From the NCBI RefSeq assembly GCF_004297265.1, contig NZ_SCUT01000027.1, positions 1 through 64,000 of the forward strand: DNA of 64,000 bases, written 5' to 3'. Every line of letters starts with the position of its first letter. Position 1 is the first letter of the stretch. The position numbers and the translations under genes are program-made. The notes under the pieces were generated by a model. It was given only the letters and a program-made list of their open reading frames with translations, was not told the origin of the DNA and ran no database searches. This stretch comes from Reyranella sp. GTDB lineage: Bacteria > Pseudomonadota > Alphaproteobacteria > Reyranellales > Reyranellaceae. Below, piece by piece: positions 48,118 to 57,508 of the stretch.

Positions 48118-49134
48118 GTGATTCACGACAGCTTCCTCCGGTCGCAGTCCGGGCGGATGTCGCCGGCGGCGCTTGCCCTGGCGATCGGCCTGCATGTGCT
48201 CGTCGCCGCAGCCCTGTGGTGGGCCGCGCCGTCGCGCCGTCTCGACCATGCGGAAACGCCGATCATGGTCTCGATCGAATCGCAGCCCCTGTCGGCCGGC
48301 AGCGCGGCGGCGCCCGCGCCTCCCGCGGCCGAGACCGTACCGCCGGAGCCCGTGCAAGCCGAAACGAGGCTCGTCGAACCGGCTCCGGCCGAAACCGAAA
48401 CGGCGCCCGAGCCCTCGCAGCAGGCTACCGTCGCGCCCGCCGAACCCTCGCCGCCTCTCGAACCAGCACCGGTTCCGCCGCCGCCCCGCAGCGCCGAGCC
48501 GGCCCCGGCGCCCGTTCCCGCGCCCGCGCCTCGCCGCGAGGAGGTCGCGGAGCCAGCGCCGGCACCAGAGCCCGCACCAGCCCCGGCCGAAACAGCGGAC
48601 GCCCCGGAGCCACCCTCCGAAGCGGAGGCCGAGGCCGCCTGGCAGACCGATGCCTCTTCGTGGAAACCGCAGGTGACCGTGGAGCGTTCACTGGCGACGC
48701 CGCCGCCTCGTACGGTCCGCCCGGCCCCCCGCCCGTCGACCACGCCGCGCACGGCCCAGGCGCCGGGCGCGCGGCTACAGGACTATCCGCCGCAGACCTC
48801 GAGCCTCGGTGGACCCTCGACCAGTTCCTTCGACCAGGCGATGGGCGATGGCGGCGCCCGCAACGACTATCTGTCGCGCGTCTACCGCCACATCGATCCC
48901 CATCGCAACTATCCCGCTGCCGCCCGCGCCGCCCGGCAGCATGGTCGTGTCGTCACGCGCGTCACGATCAACCGGGCCGGCGAACTGCTCGACATCAGGC
49001 TCGATCGTTCGAGCGGCTGGCCGCTGATCGACAATGCCGAGATGGCGGCGATCCGGCGCGCCATGCCGCTGCCGCCGGTGCCGGACGGCATGCGCGGCGA
49101 TCCGGTCGTGCTGGTCCTGCCGATGAATTACTGA
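48118..49134 (+). CDS. TonB-like energy transducer, second tandem copy
   Basis: 338 residues from GTG 48118 (an earlier GTG at 48088 is possible). The start context and helix (SPAALALAIGLHVLVAAALW) parallel the first copy, followed by a Pro/Ala/Glu-rich linker and a TonB domain: RVYRHIDPHRNYPAAARAAR, HGRVVTRVTINRAGELLDIR, LDRSSGWPLIDNAEMAAIRR. The ATTCACGAC start region resembles the ACCCACGAC of the first copy, consistent with gene duplication. Confidence 0.85.
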   Translation: MIHDSFLRSQSGRMSPAALALAIGLHVLVAAALWWAAPSRRLDHAETPIMVSIESQPLSAGSAAAPAPPAAETVPPEPVQAETRLVEPAPAETETAPEPSQQATVAPAEPSPPLEPAPVPPPPRSAEPAPAPVPAPAPRREEVAEPAPAPEPAPAPAETADAPEPPSEAEAEAAWQTDASSWKPQVTVERSLATPPPRTVRPAPRPSTTPRTAQAPGARLQDYPPQTSSLGGPSTSSFDQAMGDGGARNDYLSRVYRHIDPHRNYPAAARAARQHGRVVTRVTINRAGELLDIRLDRSSGWPLIDNAEMAAIRRAMPLPPVPDGMRGDPVVLVLPMNY

Positions 49135-49164
49135 CGAAGGCCGCAAGAGCTCAATCGCCGGGGC

Positions 49165-49749
49165 TCAGGCAAAATCCGCCGAAAGCGCCTGGCGCACGGG
49201 AGCGGGCATCACGGCCATGTGGCCGTAGTTGGCGTGATCGAAGCCGACGACGACATCGCCGGTGCCACTCCTGAACGCCTCGACCTGCGCCGGCGTGAAG
49301 GGAAAGCGGATGAACTGCACGGACGAAGCCTTGCCGTCCTCGCGCGAGCGTTCCTGGTCGTCTTCCGGCACGCCGCGGATCGTCTCGCCGCCCACCCGGA
49401 TGAAGGCCTTGTTCTCGACGCCGCCCAGCATGCCGAGCACGCGCGCGCGCCGCAGCGAATCGTCGATCTCGAACATCACCGTGGCGACCAGCTCGCTGCC
49501 GGTGGGGATCAGCGGATTGTAGGCCGCGAGTTCGTCGGGGAGCTGCTCGGCGCCGCCTTTCTCGATGAAGAGCATCTCGTGCACCTGGTGAAGCATCGTA
49601 TCGAAGGACTCGAAGTAGAACGTCGCGAACGGCCCGACCTCGAGCCGGCGGTTCTTCTTGATCTCCGAGATCTGCCGGCGCCGCTCGGCGCGCAGCTTGG
49701 CGTACTCGCCGATCGGGATGATGTCGGAGGCGTCGATCTTGCGCGGCAT
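49165..49749 (-). CDS. DUF3501 protein
   Basis: 194 residues. Opens [20 protein letters not shown], then EVGPFATFYFESFDTMLHQV and the central SELVATVMFEIDD. The family is small and uncharacterised, and occurs next to rubrerythrin and Fe-S oxidoreductase genes. Here its ATG overlaps the stop of the upstream Fe-S protein (ATGA), so the two are translationally coupled. Confidence 0.88.
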   Translation of the reverse strand: MPRKIDASDIIPIGEYAKLRAERRRQISEIKKNRRLEVGPFATFYFESFDTMLHQVHEMLFIEKGGAEQLPDELAAYNPLIPTGSELVATVMFEIDDSLRRARVLGMLGGVENKAFIRVGGETIRGVPEDDQERSREDGKASSVQFIRFPFTPAQVEAFRSGTGDVVVGFDHANYGHMAVMPAPVRQALSADFA

Positions 49750-51107
49750 CACTTGTCCGTCCCGGCAAGCCCGTAGGCCTGCGCCAGAAGTTCGATGGGA
49801 TGACTGGCCCGCGAGGGCTTCGGCGCCGTGTCGCCCGCCGTCATCTCCATCACCTGCATCAGGTGATCGGCCGCCAGCGGGCATTCCGAGGCGACGAAGC
49901 TGGTGTCGTTCTTGAGTACGGCCTGTGCGGCGGGCTTGCCGACCTTCACCGCCGTCTCGAAATTCTCGGTCCGGGCGCCCCAGATGCCGCCGTGGCCGCT
50001 GCAGCGCTCGATCACGGCGACACGCGTCTTCGGCACCAGGCGCAGCATCTCGGCAGCCTTGGCGCCCATGTTCTGCGCCCGCGCATGGCAGGCGAGATGG
50101 ACGCTGACGCCGCCCTCCAGCGGCTCCAGGCCCGGCGCCAGGCCATGCTTCTTGGCAATGTCGACGACATATTCGGAAAGGTCGAACGTGGCGTTGGACA
50201 GGCGCTCGATCGCCGGATCCTTCGGGCAGATCAGCTTCCATTCGAACTTGAGCATCAGCGCACAGGAGGGCGTAAGCGCGATGATGTCGTAGCCCTTGTC
50301 TACCCACGGCAGCAGGGCGGCCGAAACCTCCCTGGCCGCGTTGGCGACCGATTCGATGTCGCCCAGTTCGAGCTTGGGCATGCCGCAGCAGGCCGGGTGC
50401 ACGACCTCGGTCTCGACGCCGTTCTTGGCCAGCACGGCGCGCGCGGCGGCGCCGATGTCGGTGTTGTTGAAGTTCACGAAGCAGGTCGCATAGAGGACGG
50501 CCTTGCGCTTGCCGAAGGCGGGCGCCGCCTCGTTCAGCTCCACACCTTCGCGGCGGGCGCGGATCTCGAAGGTCTCGCCGGCATAGCGGGGCAGGCGGGC
50601 GCCGTGATGGATGCCGGTCCAGCGCTCCATGCTGTGGCGCGTCACCGTATTGTGCTCATCGCTCGCCCAGTTGACCGCCGAGGCCAGGAAGGTGCCGAGG
50701 CGACCGCTGCGATCGGTGTCGGCGAGCTGCTTGTCGACGAAGTTGACGCCCTTCTTTCGCGCCTGCACCGCGCGGTGGCGCAGCATCAGGTGCGGGAAAT
50801 CCAGCGCCCATTCGTGCGGCGGCACGTAGGGGCACTTGGTCATGAAGCACATGTCGCAGAGCGTGCAGGCTTCCTCGACCTGGGCATAGTCTTCCTTCTT
50901 CACGCCGTCGAGTTCGCCGGTCGGACCGTTGTCGATCAGGTCGAACAGGCGCGGGAAGGAATCGCAGAGATTGAAGCAGCGGCGACAGCCGTGACAGATG
51001 TCGAAGACGCGCTCCATCTCCTTCTCGAGGGCCTTTTCGTCCCAGAACCAGGGATTCTGCCAGTCGAGGTCGTGGCGGATCGGTGCTTCGAGGCTGCCTT
51101 CGCGCAT
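49749..51107 (-). CDS. GlpC/HdrD-like iron-sulfur oxidoreductase subunit
   Basis: 452 residues. Two 4Fe-4S motifs: [20 protein letters not shown] and [20 protein letters not shown]. Two cysteine-rich CCG-type domains follow ([23 protein letters not shown] and [22 protein letters not shown]), the pattern of GlpC and heterodisulfide reductase subunits. It probably passes electrons to a partner such as rubrerythrin, which is encoded upstream. The start is 76 bases from the rubrerythrin stop, beyond a terminator-like hairpin. Confidence 0.9.
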   Translation of the reverse strand: MREGSLEAPIRHDLDWQNPWFWDEKALEKEMERVFDICHGCRRCFNLCDSFPRLFDLIDNGPTGELDGVKKEDYAQVEEACTLCDMCFMTKCPYVPPHEWALDFPHLMLRHRAVQARKKGVNFVDKQLADTDRSGRLGTFLASAVNWASDEHNTVTRHSMERWTGIHHGARLPRYAGETFEIRARREGVELNEAAPAFGKRKAVLYATCFVNFNNTDIGAAARAVLAKNGVETEVVHPACCGMPKLELGDIESVANAAREVSAALLPWVDKGYDIIALTPSCALMLKFEWKLICPKDPAIERLSNATFDLSEYVVDIAKKHGLAPGLEPLEGGVSVHLACHARAQNMGAKAAEMLRLVPKTRVAVIERCSGHGGIWGARTENFETAVKVGKPAAQAVLKNDTSFVASECPLAADHLMQVMEMTAGDTAPKPSRASHPIELLAQAYGLAGTDK

Positions 51108-51137
51108 GGTCGTTCGCTTTGTGAAGAGGAGCGGAAG

Positions 51138-51165
51138 AAAAAGGGGACCCGCGCGGGGTCCCCTT
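51138..51165 (-). terminator. Terminator-like hairpin after the rubrerythrin gene
   Basis: AAGGGGACCC (51141-51150) and GGGTCCCCTT (51156-51165) pair perfectly. On the minus strand a run of five T follows (51138-51142). It may partly terminate transcription, giving more rubrerythrin than the following Fe-S protein. Confidence 0.75.
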
Positions 51166-51183
51166 CAAACGAGCCTGTCGGGC

Positions 51184-51603
51184 TCAGCCCATCGTGTCGA
51201 GGGCCTTCTGGAAGCGGCCGGCGTGGCTCTTCTCGGCCTTCGCCAGCGTCTCGAACCAGTCGGCGATCTCGGCGAAGCCTTCCTCGCGCGCGGTGCGCGC
51301 CATGCCCGGGTACATGTCGGTGTACTCGTGCGTCTCGCCGGCGATCGCGGCCTTGAGGTTGCTGCCCGTCGGGCCGATCGGCAGGCCGGTGGCAGGGTCG
51401 CCACTCACCTCGAGGAATTCGAGATGGCCGTGCGCGTGGCCGGTCTCGCCCTCGGCGGTCGAACGGAAGACGACGGCGACGTCGTTGTAGCCTTCGACGT
51501 CGGCCTTCTGGGCGAAATACAGATAGCGGCGATTGGCCTGGCTTTCGCCGGCGAAAGCGGCCTTGAGGTTGTCTTCGGTCTTGGATCCCTTGAGGTTCGC
51601 CAT
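51184..51603 (-). CDS. Rubrerythrin (no rubredoxin domain)
   Basis: 139 residues from ATG 51603, preceded by AAGGGAG; the longer frame to 51645 is unlikely. Di-iron helices: [60 protein letters not shown] and [16 protein letters not shown], with the ExxH/E ligands of ferritin-like erythrins. The C-terminal rubredoxin domain is absent, so electrons would need another donor, perhaps the Fe-S protein next door. Likely peroxide reductase. Confidence 0.93.
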   Translation of the reverse strand: MANLKGSKTEDNLKAAFAGESQANRRYLYFAQKADVEGYNDVAVVFRSTAEGETGHAHGHLEFLEVSGDPATGLPIGPTGSNLKAAIAGETHEYTDMYPGMARTAREEGFAEIADWFETLAKAEKSHAGRFQKALDTMG

Positions 51604-51685
51604 GGTTCTTACTCCCTTTGCGATCGGCCCATCCGCCAATCTCACGGGGGGGATTTAGGAGGCCGCGCGCGGCGGCGTCAAGAAC

Positions 51686-51702
51686 CTTAGAAACGTTCTA
51701 AG
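51686..51702. promoter_or_regulatory. ICE-like Irr box
   Basis: CTTAGAA-ACG-TTCTAAG is a perfect 7+3+7 inverted repeat and differs from the alphaproteobacterial iron-control element consensus TTTAGAA-N3-TTCTAAA only in the outermost pair. It is 83 bases upstream of the rubrerythrin ATG and just downstream of irr. Irr binding is inferred. Confidence 0.7.
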
Positions 51703-51728
51703 TTATTGCAAACGCGTCGCAATCGCCA

Positions 51729-52136
51729 CTAACGGCGGACGCGGACGATGACGTCGACCCGCGAGAGTTTCGTGCCTTCGGGGGGAGCCGGAAGGCCGGC
51801 AACGGTCACCTCATCGGACGGAAAATCATGCAATTCGCCGTCGGTCTCGACGAAGAAGTGATGATGGTGGCCGGTATTGGTGTCGAAATAGGATCGGCCG
51901 GGTGCAACGACGACCTCGCGCAACAGCCCGGCATCGCGGAATTGGTTCAACGTATTGTAGACCGTTGCCAGCGAGACCGGCATGCGGGTCGCCTTCACTT
52001 CGGCATGCAGGCTCTCTGCAGTGACGTGACGGTGACCGCCCTCGAACAGCACGCGCGCCAGCGCCACGCGCTGCCGCGTCGGCCGCAGGCCTGCTGCGCG
52101 GAGGCTGACGGTAAAATCGGGGCTATTGCCTGACAT
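51729..52136 (-). CDS. irr: Irr-like Fur-family iron response regulator
   Basis: 135 residues. Winged-helix region [20 protein letters not shown] and [20 protein letters not shown]. The dimerisation/heme-type region contains [20 protein letters not shown], which matches Irr proteins (heme-regulated, degraded under iron sufficiency). A Fur/PerR zinc CxxC is absent. Divergence from fabA repeats the known irr-fabABI arrangement of many alphaproteobacteria, supporting the name. Confidence 0.85.
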   Translation of the reverse strand: MSGNSPDFTVSLRAAGLRPTRQRVALARVLFEGGHRHVTAESLHAEVKATRMPVSLATVYNTLNQFRDAGLLREVVVAPGRSYFDTNTGHHHHFFVETDGELHDFPSDEVTVAGLPAPPEGTKLSRVDVIVRVRR

Positions 52137-52232
52137 GGTGACAATCTTATGTAAGCAGGAGAAGAAGACAAGGAAAGGGCTTCTCCGGCTCGATTCGCCG
52201 GTTTGCGCCGGGCGTCCGGCATCCTTATTCTG

Positions 52233-52253
52233 GCCCCGAAGCCCCTTCGGGGC
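52233..52253. other. Stem-loop in the fabA leader
   Basis: GCCCCGAAG and CTTCGGGGC pair perfectly (nine base pairs, loop CCC), 20 bases before the fabA start. No T-run follows. It may be a leader structure or repeat fragment. Confidence 0.5.
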
Positions 52254-52272
52254 GGCCTGTGGGACGGTGAAT

Positions 52273-52812
52273 GTGAGCGAGCACGAGCAGAAGCATAGTT
52301 ATACCTTCGAAGACCTGATCGAATGCGCCAAGGGCAACCTTTTCGGCCCCGGGAACGCCCAGCTGCCGCTGCCGCCCATGCTGATGTTCGACCGTATCGT
52401 CAAGATCGACGCCGCCGGCGGCAAGTACGGCAAGGGAGAGATCGTGGCCGAACTGGACGTGAAGCCGGACCTCTGGTTCTTCGCCTGCCACTTCAAGGGC
52501 GACCCGGTGATGCCGGGCTGCCTGGGCCTCGATGCGCTCTGGCAGATGCTGGGATTCTTCCTGGGATGGATGAAGGCCCCCGGCCGCGGCCGGGCCATCG
52601 GCGTGGGTGAGGTCAAGCTGACCGGCATGATCGTGCCGACCGTGAAGAAGCTGACCTATCACGTGCATCCCAAGCGCCTGATCCTGCGCCGCCTGGTCAT
52701 GGGCGTCGGCGACGGGTTCGTGACGGCCGACGGACAGCCGGTCTACGAGGCGACCGACATGAAGGTCGGCCTGGTCAAGGACGGCCCGATGCCGGCCGGA
52801 GCGGCGGTCTGA
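52273..52812 (+). CDS. fabA: 3-hydroxydecanoyl-ACP dehydratase/isomerase
   Basis: 179 residues from GTG 52273 (GTG 52267 is equally possible; no ATG fits). Dehydrates and isomerises C10 intermediates at the branch to unsaturated fatty acids. The active-site His is in [20 protein letters not shown], and [10 protein letters not shown] lies in the hotdog core. The stop overlaps the fabB start by one base. Probably co-transcribed with fabB and fabI. Confidence 0.93.
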   Translation: MSEHEQKHSYTFEDLIECAKGNLFGPGNAQLPLPPMLMFDRIVKIDAAGGKYGKGEIVAELDVKPDLWFFACHFKGDPVMPGCLGLDALWQMLGFFLGWMKAPGRGRAIGVGEVKLTGMIVPTVKKLTYHVHPKRLILRRLVMGVGDGFVTADGQPVYEATDMKVGLVKDGPMPAGAAV

Positions 52813-54047
52813 TGAAGCGCGTCGTCGTCACGGGCCTGGGCATCGTCTCGCCGATCGGCAACAACGCCGCCGAGGTCACGCAGTCGCTGAAGGAAGGCAA
52901 GTCCGGCATCGAGTTCATGCCGCAATACAAGGAGCTCGGCTTCCGCAGCCAGGTCGCCGGCACGCTCAAGCTCAATGTCGAGGAACTGGTAGACCGCCGC
53001 CTCATGCGCTTCATGGGCAACGGCGCAGCCTATGCCTGGCTCGCGATGAAGGAAGCGATCGCCGACGCCGGTCTCGGCGAAGCCGAGATCTCCAACGAGC
53101 GCACCGGCCTGATCGCGGGCTCGGGCGGACCGACGACCGGCGCGATCGTGCAGGCGGCGATCACCACCAGGGAGAAGGGCCCCAAGAGAGTCGGTCCCTT
53201 CCAGGTGCCGCGCGCCATGTCGAGCACCGTCTCGGCCAACCTCGCCACGGCCTACAAGATCAAGGGCCCGAGCTATTCGATCAGCTCGGCCTGCTCGACC
53301 TCGGCGCACTGCATCGGCAATGCCGTGGAGACGATCCAGCTCGGCAAGGCCGACCGCATGTTCGCGGGCGGCGGCGAGGAGCTGGAATGGACCCTGTCGG
53401 TCCTGTTCGACGCCATGGGCGCCATGTCGTCGAAATTCAACGACACGCCGCAGCGGGCGAGCCGTGCCTATGACAGGGACCGCGACGGTTTCGTCATCGC
53501 CGGCGGCGGCGGCATCGTGGTGCTGGAGGAGCTGGAGACGGCCAAGGCGCGTGGTGCGAAGATCTATGCCGAGGTGATCGGCTACGGCGCCACATCCGAC
53601 GGTGCGGACATGGTGGCGCCCTCCGGCGAAGGCGCCTTGCGCTGCATGAGGCTCGCGCTTGCAGGCTTCCCCGGCTCGCCCCGGCGCAACATGCCGGTCG
53701 ACTACATCAACACGCACGGCACCGCGACGCCGGTCGGCGACATCACCGAACTCGACGCCATCCGTTCCGTGTTCGGCGACAAGTTGCCCACGGTCAGCTC
53801 GACCAAGTCGCTGACCGGCCACAGCCAGGGTGCGACCGGCGCGCACGAGGCGATCTATTCGCTGCTGATGATGAAGCACGACTTCATCGCCGCGTCGGCC
53901 AACATCGAGAATCTCGACCCCGGTGCGGAAGGCTATCCCATCGCCCGCCAGCGTATCGACAAGGCCGGTCTTCAGACCGTCATGTCGAACAGCTTCGGCT
54001 TCGGCGGGACCAACGCCTGCCTCCTGTTCTCCCGCTACGATCACTGA
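52812..54047 (+). CDS. fabB: 3-oxoacyl-ACP synthase I
   Basis: 411 residues. Condensing enzyme that elongates unsaturated acyl chains. Catalytic Cys in [17 protein letters not shown], the two histidines in [16 protein letters not shown] and [16 protein letters not shown], and the C-terminal [15 protein letters not shown]. Overlaps the fabA stop (TGATG) and is followed by fabI after nine bases. Confidence 0.95.
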   Translation: MKRVVVTGLGIVSPIGNNAAEVTQSLKEGKSGIEFMPQYKELGFRSQVAGTLKLNVEELVDRRLMRFMGNGAAYAWLAMKEAIADAGLGEAEISNERTGLIAGSGGPTTGAIVQAAITTREKGPKRVGPFQVPRAMSSTVSANLATAYKIKGPSYSISSACSTSAHCIGNAVETIQLGKADRMFAGGGEELEWTLSVLFDAMGAMSSKFNDTPQRASRAYDRDRDGFVIAGGGGIVVLEELETAKARGAKIYAEVIGYGATSDGADMVAPSGEGALRCMRLALAGFPGSPRRNMPVDYINTHGTATPVGDITELDAIRSVFGDKLPTVSSTKSLTGHSQGATGAHEAIYSLLMMKHDFIAASANIENLDPGAEGYPIARQRIDKAGLQTVMSNSFGFGGTNACLLFSRYDH

Positions 54048-54056
54048 GGCGGATAC

Positions 54057-54905
54057 ATGCCCAACGATCCCGTCGCCAGGTCGCTGCCTGACGTCCCCAA
54101 ACTCATGGCCGGCAAGCGTGGCCTGATCATGGGCGTGGCCAACAGTCATTCGATCGCCTGGGGCATCACCCAGGCACTGCACGCCGCGGGCGCTGAGATG
54201 GCTTTCACCTATCAGGGTGCGGCCTTCGGCAAGCGGGTGCTGCCGATGGTCCAGAAGCTCGGGGCCAAGGTGATCGTCGAGGCCGATGTCGAAGACGAGG
54301 CGAGCCTCGACCGGCTGTTCGAGACGCTGAAGAAGGAATGGGGCCGCCTCGATTTCGTGGTCCATGCCATCGCCTTCTCCGACAAGGAGGAGCTGAAAGG
54401 CCGCTATGTCGACACGAGCAAGGCCAACTTCCAGCGCAGCCTCACCATCTCCTGCTACTCCTTCACCGAGATCGCGCGCCGCGCGCTGCCGCTGATGACC
54501 GAGGGCGGCAGCATGATCACGCTGACCTACGAAGGCTCGACGCGCGTGATGCCGTCGTACAACGTGATGGGCGTGGCCAAGGCCGCGCTCGAGGCCAGCG
54601 TGCGCTACCTAGCGGCCGATCTCGGCCCGCAGGGCGTGCGCGTGAACGCGATCTCGCCCGGTCCGATGCGCACCCTGGCCGGCGCGGTGATCGGCGGCGC
54701 GCGCTACGTCTATCGCGTGTCGCGCGACGCGGCGCCGCTCCGCCGCAACGTCGAGCTGAGCGATGTCGGCGGCGCCGCGCTCTACTACCTGTCGGACCTC
54801 AGCGCCGGCGTCACCGGCACCGTCCACTTCGTCGATTCCGGCTACCACGCGATCGGCCTGCCGCACGACGGCAGCGCCGCACCGAGCGCCACCGGCGAGT
54901 CGTAA
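54057..54905 (+). CDS. fabI: Enoyl-ACP reductase (NADH)
   Basis: 282 residues, an SDR enzyme. The cofactor region is GLIMGVANSHSIAWGITQAL. The Tyr-x6-Lys catalytic pair is in EGSTRVMPSYNVMGVAKAAL, followed by VNAISPGPMRTLAG. It catalyses the last step of the elongation cycle and is the triclosan target in susceptible species. The end is convergent with the TonB receptor gene. Confidence 0.95.
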   Translation: MPNDPVARSLPDVPKLMAGKRGLIMGVANSHSIAWGITQALHAAGAEMAFTYQGAAFGKRVLPMVQKLGAKVIVEADVEDEASLDRLFETLKKEWGRLDFVVHAIAFSDKEELKGRYVDTSKANFQRSLTISCYSFTEIARRALPLMTEGGSMITLTYEGSTRVMPSYNVMGVAKAALEASVRYLAADLGPQGVRVNAISPGPMRTLAGAVIGGARYVYRVSRDAAPLRRNVELSDVGGAALYYLSDLSAGVTGTVHFVDSGYHAIGLPHDGSAAPSATGES

Positions 54906-54912
54906 GCCGCCG

Positions 54913-57375
54913 TCAGAAGTCCGCCGTCAGCGACAGGCGGAACGAACGCGGGGCGCCGAGGTTGAGGAGGGTGTTCGTGCCGCCGGCCCAGTAGCTGCGA
55001 TCGAGCACGTTCTCGACGTTGAGCCGGGCCACCAGGAGCTTCCCGGCGGCGCCCGGATTATCGAAGGCATAGCGCACACCGAGATCGAAGCGCGTCCACT
55101 CGGGAAGCTGGCGCCGGGGCGACAGCGTGTCGAAATACTGGGTGCCGGTGTAGACGAAGCGACTGTTCAGGGTCAGACCGCGCACGAATGGCAGGTCCCA
55201 TTCGGCACCCAGATTGAACTGCGCGCCGGGTGAGAAGGGTGCGATCCAGCCGTCGGTCAGTCCCCCTTGGGTTTTGGTGAGGACGGCATTGAGAAGCATG
55301 AATCCGCCGAGCACGCGGAAGCCTTCCGTCACTTCACCGAAAAAATTGAACTCGAAGCCCTGGTTCACCTGTTCACCGCCCAGGTACTGCGTGTTGGTCG
55401 CCAGGTTGGTGAGAATGCTGGGCTGCGAAATCTGGAAAATGCTCGCGGTCGTCGTGAGCTTGCCCCAGTCCACCTTCACGCCGGCCTCGAACTGCGTCGA
55501 CTTGAAGGGCGGGAAGATGGTGCCGGCATTGGTGAAGCCCGGACCGACGATGGATCCCTGCTGCAGGCCCTGGATGAAGTTGCCGTAGAGCGACACCTTC
55601 TCCCAGGGTTTGAACACCAGCGCCACCGACGGGCTGATGGCGCTCTGGTCGTAGCTCGATGTCGCCGCACCGCTGACGGCATTGAAATTGGTCGCCTGGA
55701 CCTGTTGCAGGCGCGCGCCAGCCGTCAACTGCACGCGCCCGTCCGCGGCCGAAAGCGTGTCGGCGATTCCGATGCTCGTGAGTCCCTGCGACGACGTCTT
55801 GTTCGAGGCCGGCGTTGGAATGTTCGGCTGTGCGATGATGGTCGGGTTGTAGATGCTGGTCGCAAATGTCCCGCCCGGGGCCTGGACGGAGCCGTTTCCG
55901 AGGGTCGACCAGAAGCCCGTGGCGGTGAGCGCCAGTTCGTGGCCGACTGGCCCCGTCTGGGCCAGGGCGCGCACGCCGACCTCGCCCGTGAGATTGATCT
56001 GGTAAAAACTGTCGCTCTGGGGAGCAAACGACGACGAGGCGCCGTTGAAGTTGTTGATGATCGTGACGAGGGAATAGTTGCCCATGTTGCGGTAATCGTG
56101 AGCGCCGAACGCGGCATAGGCCGTGACATTCTCCGCCAGGTCGACCTCTCCCCTGACCACGCCGAAGAGATCCTTGCGATAGGAGTTGCTCCAGGGTTGC
56201 GCCGTCGGGTTGTTGCGGGCAGGCGGCGCCCAGGGAAGATTCGCGCCCGCGGCCAAGGCCAGGAAGGGGGTGACGCCGACGCGATACTGATCCTGGTAAC
56301 CCAGGTCGGCGGACAAGCGCACACGCTCACCGCGATAATCCAGCCCGAGCACAGTCATGAATCTTTGATCTGAATTGTACTGCAGGTCCGTCTGGCCGGC
56401 GCGGAAGACGGTGTTCAAGCGGATGCCGAACTGCTTTTCTTCACCGAAGCGGCGGGCGACATCGACGTGGCCACCGAACTGTCCGGCCGACAGATAATTC
56501 GCGGTGGCCTGGCTCAGCGGCTCGTCGGGCGCGCGTTTGGCGACGACGTTGACCGTTCCACCGATGAAGCCGCCCGGCGCCATGCCGTTCAGCATCGCAC
56601 TCGGCCCCTTGAGCACTTCGACACGCTCCGCAAGCTCGGCATTGGGCGAAGAAAGCGGCAGCATGCCGTAGAGACCGCCATAGGCGGCGCTCGCGATATC
56701 GACGTTGAAGCCGCGGATCTTCAGCAGATCGCTGCCGGTGGTGTTCTCTGATCGACCGGTCCTCACCGACGGATCGTCGATCAAGGCGTCCTGGATGGTC
56801 TTCGCCTGCTGATCCTGCACCTTCTTCGCGGTGTAACTCGTCTGGTTGAACGGGGTGTCCATTACACCGCGATTGCCCAGCAATCCAAGCTGGCTGCCGG
56901 TGGCGACCTGGCCACCGGCATAAGGCGGCGGGATGTTGTCGATCATCGCTTGCAACGGCACCGGAAATCCCTGCACCTGCACAGGGTCGAGTTGCACAAC
57001 GTTCTGGCCGCCTATCTGGGCAACGCGCTGGAGCGTAATCGTGCCGCCATCGATGCCGCTGTAGGTAAGGCCCGTGCCGGCCAACAGTCGCCGCAACGCC
57101 TCCTCTACCGACATCGTACCTTGTACGCCCGACGTCGAGACGCCACGCAGCATCGTTCCGTCAGCCGCTATTTGTCGACCGGACTGCTGGCCGAACAGGA
57201 TCAGCGCGCGCTCGAGCGATTGAGCGGGAATGTTGAAGGCGCGCTGCGGAGCAGCCTGACCGAGTTGAAGGACGTCGCTCTGCGCAATCACGGCCGGAGC
57301 GCCGGAGATTGCGAAGGCGGCGACAGGCCCTAGAAGAGCCCGACGAAGTACCGAACCACCAGAGACAGAGACCAC
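54913..57375 (-). CDS. TonB-dependent siderophore receptor with signalling (STN) domain
   Basis: 820 residues from GTG 57375, preceded by GGAG. Signal peptide with GPVAAFAISGAPAVIAQS. The STN domain starts around AFNIPAQSLERALILFGQQS, the plug includes IQDALIDDPSVRTGRSENTT and LLKIRGFNVDIASAAYGGLY, then a 22-strand barrel ends in the terminal Phe of RSFRLSLTADF. The STN domain marks a FecA-type receptor that signals to an anti-sigma factor; fecR- and fecI-type genes are directly upstream. The siderophore is unknown. Confidence 0.93.
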   Translation of the reverse strand: MVSVSGGSVLRRALLGPVAAFAISGAPAVIAQSDVLQLGQAAPQRAFNIPAQSLERALILFGQQSGRQIAADGTMLRGVSTSGVQGTMSVEEALRRLLAGTGLTYSGIDGGTITLQRVAQIGGQNVVQLDPVQVQGFPVPLQAMIDNIPPPYAGGQVATGSQLGLLGNRGVMDTPFNQTSYTAKKVQDQQAKTIQDALIDDPSVRTGRSENTTGSDLLKIRGFNVDIASAAYGGLYGMLPLSSPNAELAERVEVLKGPSAMLNGMAPGGFIGGTVNVVAKRAPDEPLSQATANYLSAGQFGGHVDVARRFGEEKQFGIRLNTVFRAGQTDLQYNSDQRFMTVLGLDYRGERVRLSADLGYQDQYRVGVTPFLALAAGANLPWAPPARNNPTAQPWSNSYRKDLFGVVRGEVDLAENVTAYAAFGAHDYRNMGNYSLVTIINNFNGASSSFAPQSDSFYQINLTGEVGVRALAQTGPVGHELALTATGFWSTLGNGSVQAPGGTFATSIYNPTIIAQPNIPTPASNKTSSQGLTSIGIADTLSAADGRVQLTAGARLQQVQATNFNAVSGAATSSYDQSAISPSVALVFKPWEKVSLYGNFIQGLQQGSIVGPGFTNAGTIFPPFKSTQFEAGVKVDWGKLTTTASIFQISQPSILTNLATNTQYLGGEQVNQGFEFNFFGEVTEGFRVLGGFMLLNAVLTKTQGGLTDGWIAPFSPGAQFNLGAEWDLPFVRGLTLNSRFVYTGTQYFDTLSPRRQLPEWTRFDLGVRYAFDNPGAAGKLLVARLNVENVLDRSYWAGGTNTLLNLGAPRSFRLSLTADF

Positions 57376-57479
57376 GCCGAAACTCCAATCGAAATCAGAG
57401 CAATCGGCCGGCCGGCAGCTTCAGTTGCTGCAATCGCCTCTCAATCGCTCTCTCCCGCAGGAGCGACGACGACCTCGGG

Positions 57480-57502
57480 GATTTTTCTAGAAATTGTTCG
57501 GC
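57480..57502. promoter_or_regulatory. Repeated TTTCTAGAAA-type motif, copy 1
   Basis: GATTTTTCTAGAAATT followed by GTTCGGC, seven bases after the fecR stop and 105 bases upstream of the receptor start. A very similar motif occurs at 58555. The core TTTCTAGAAA is palindromic. Confidence 0.5.
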
Positions 57503-57508
57503 GGCGGA

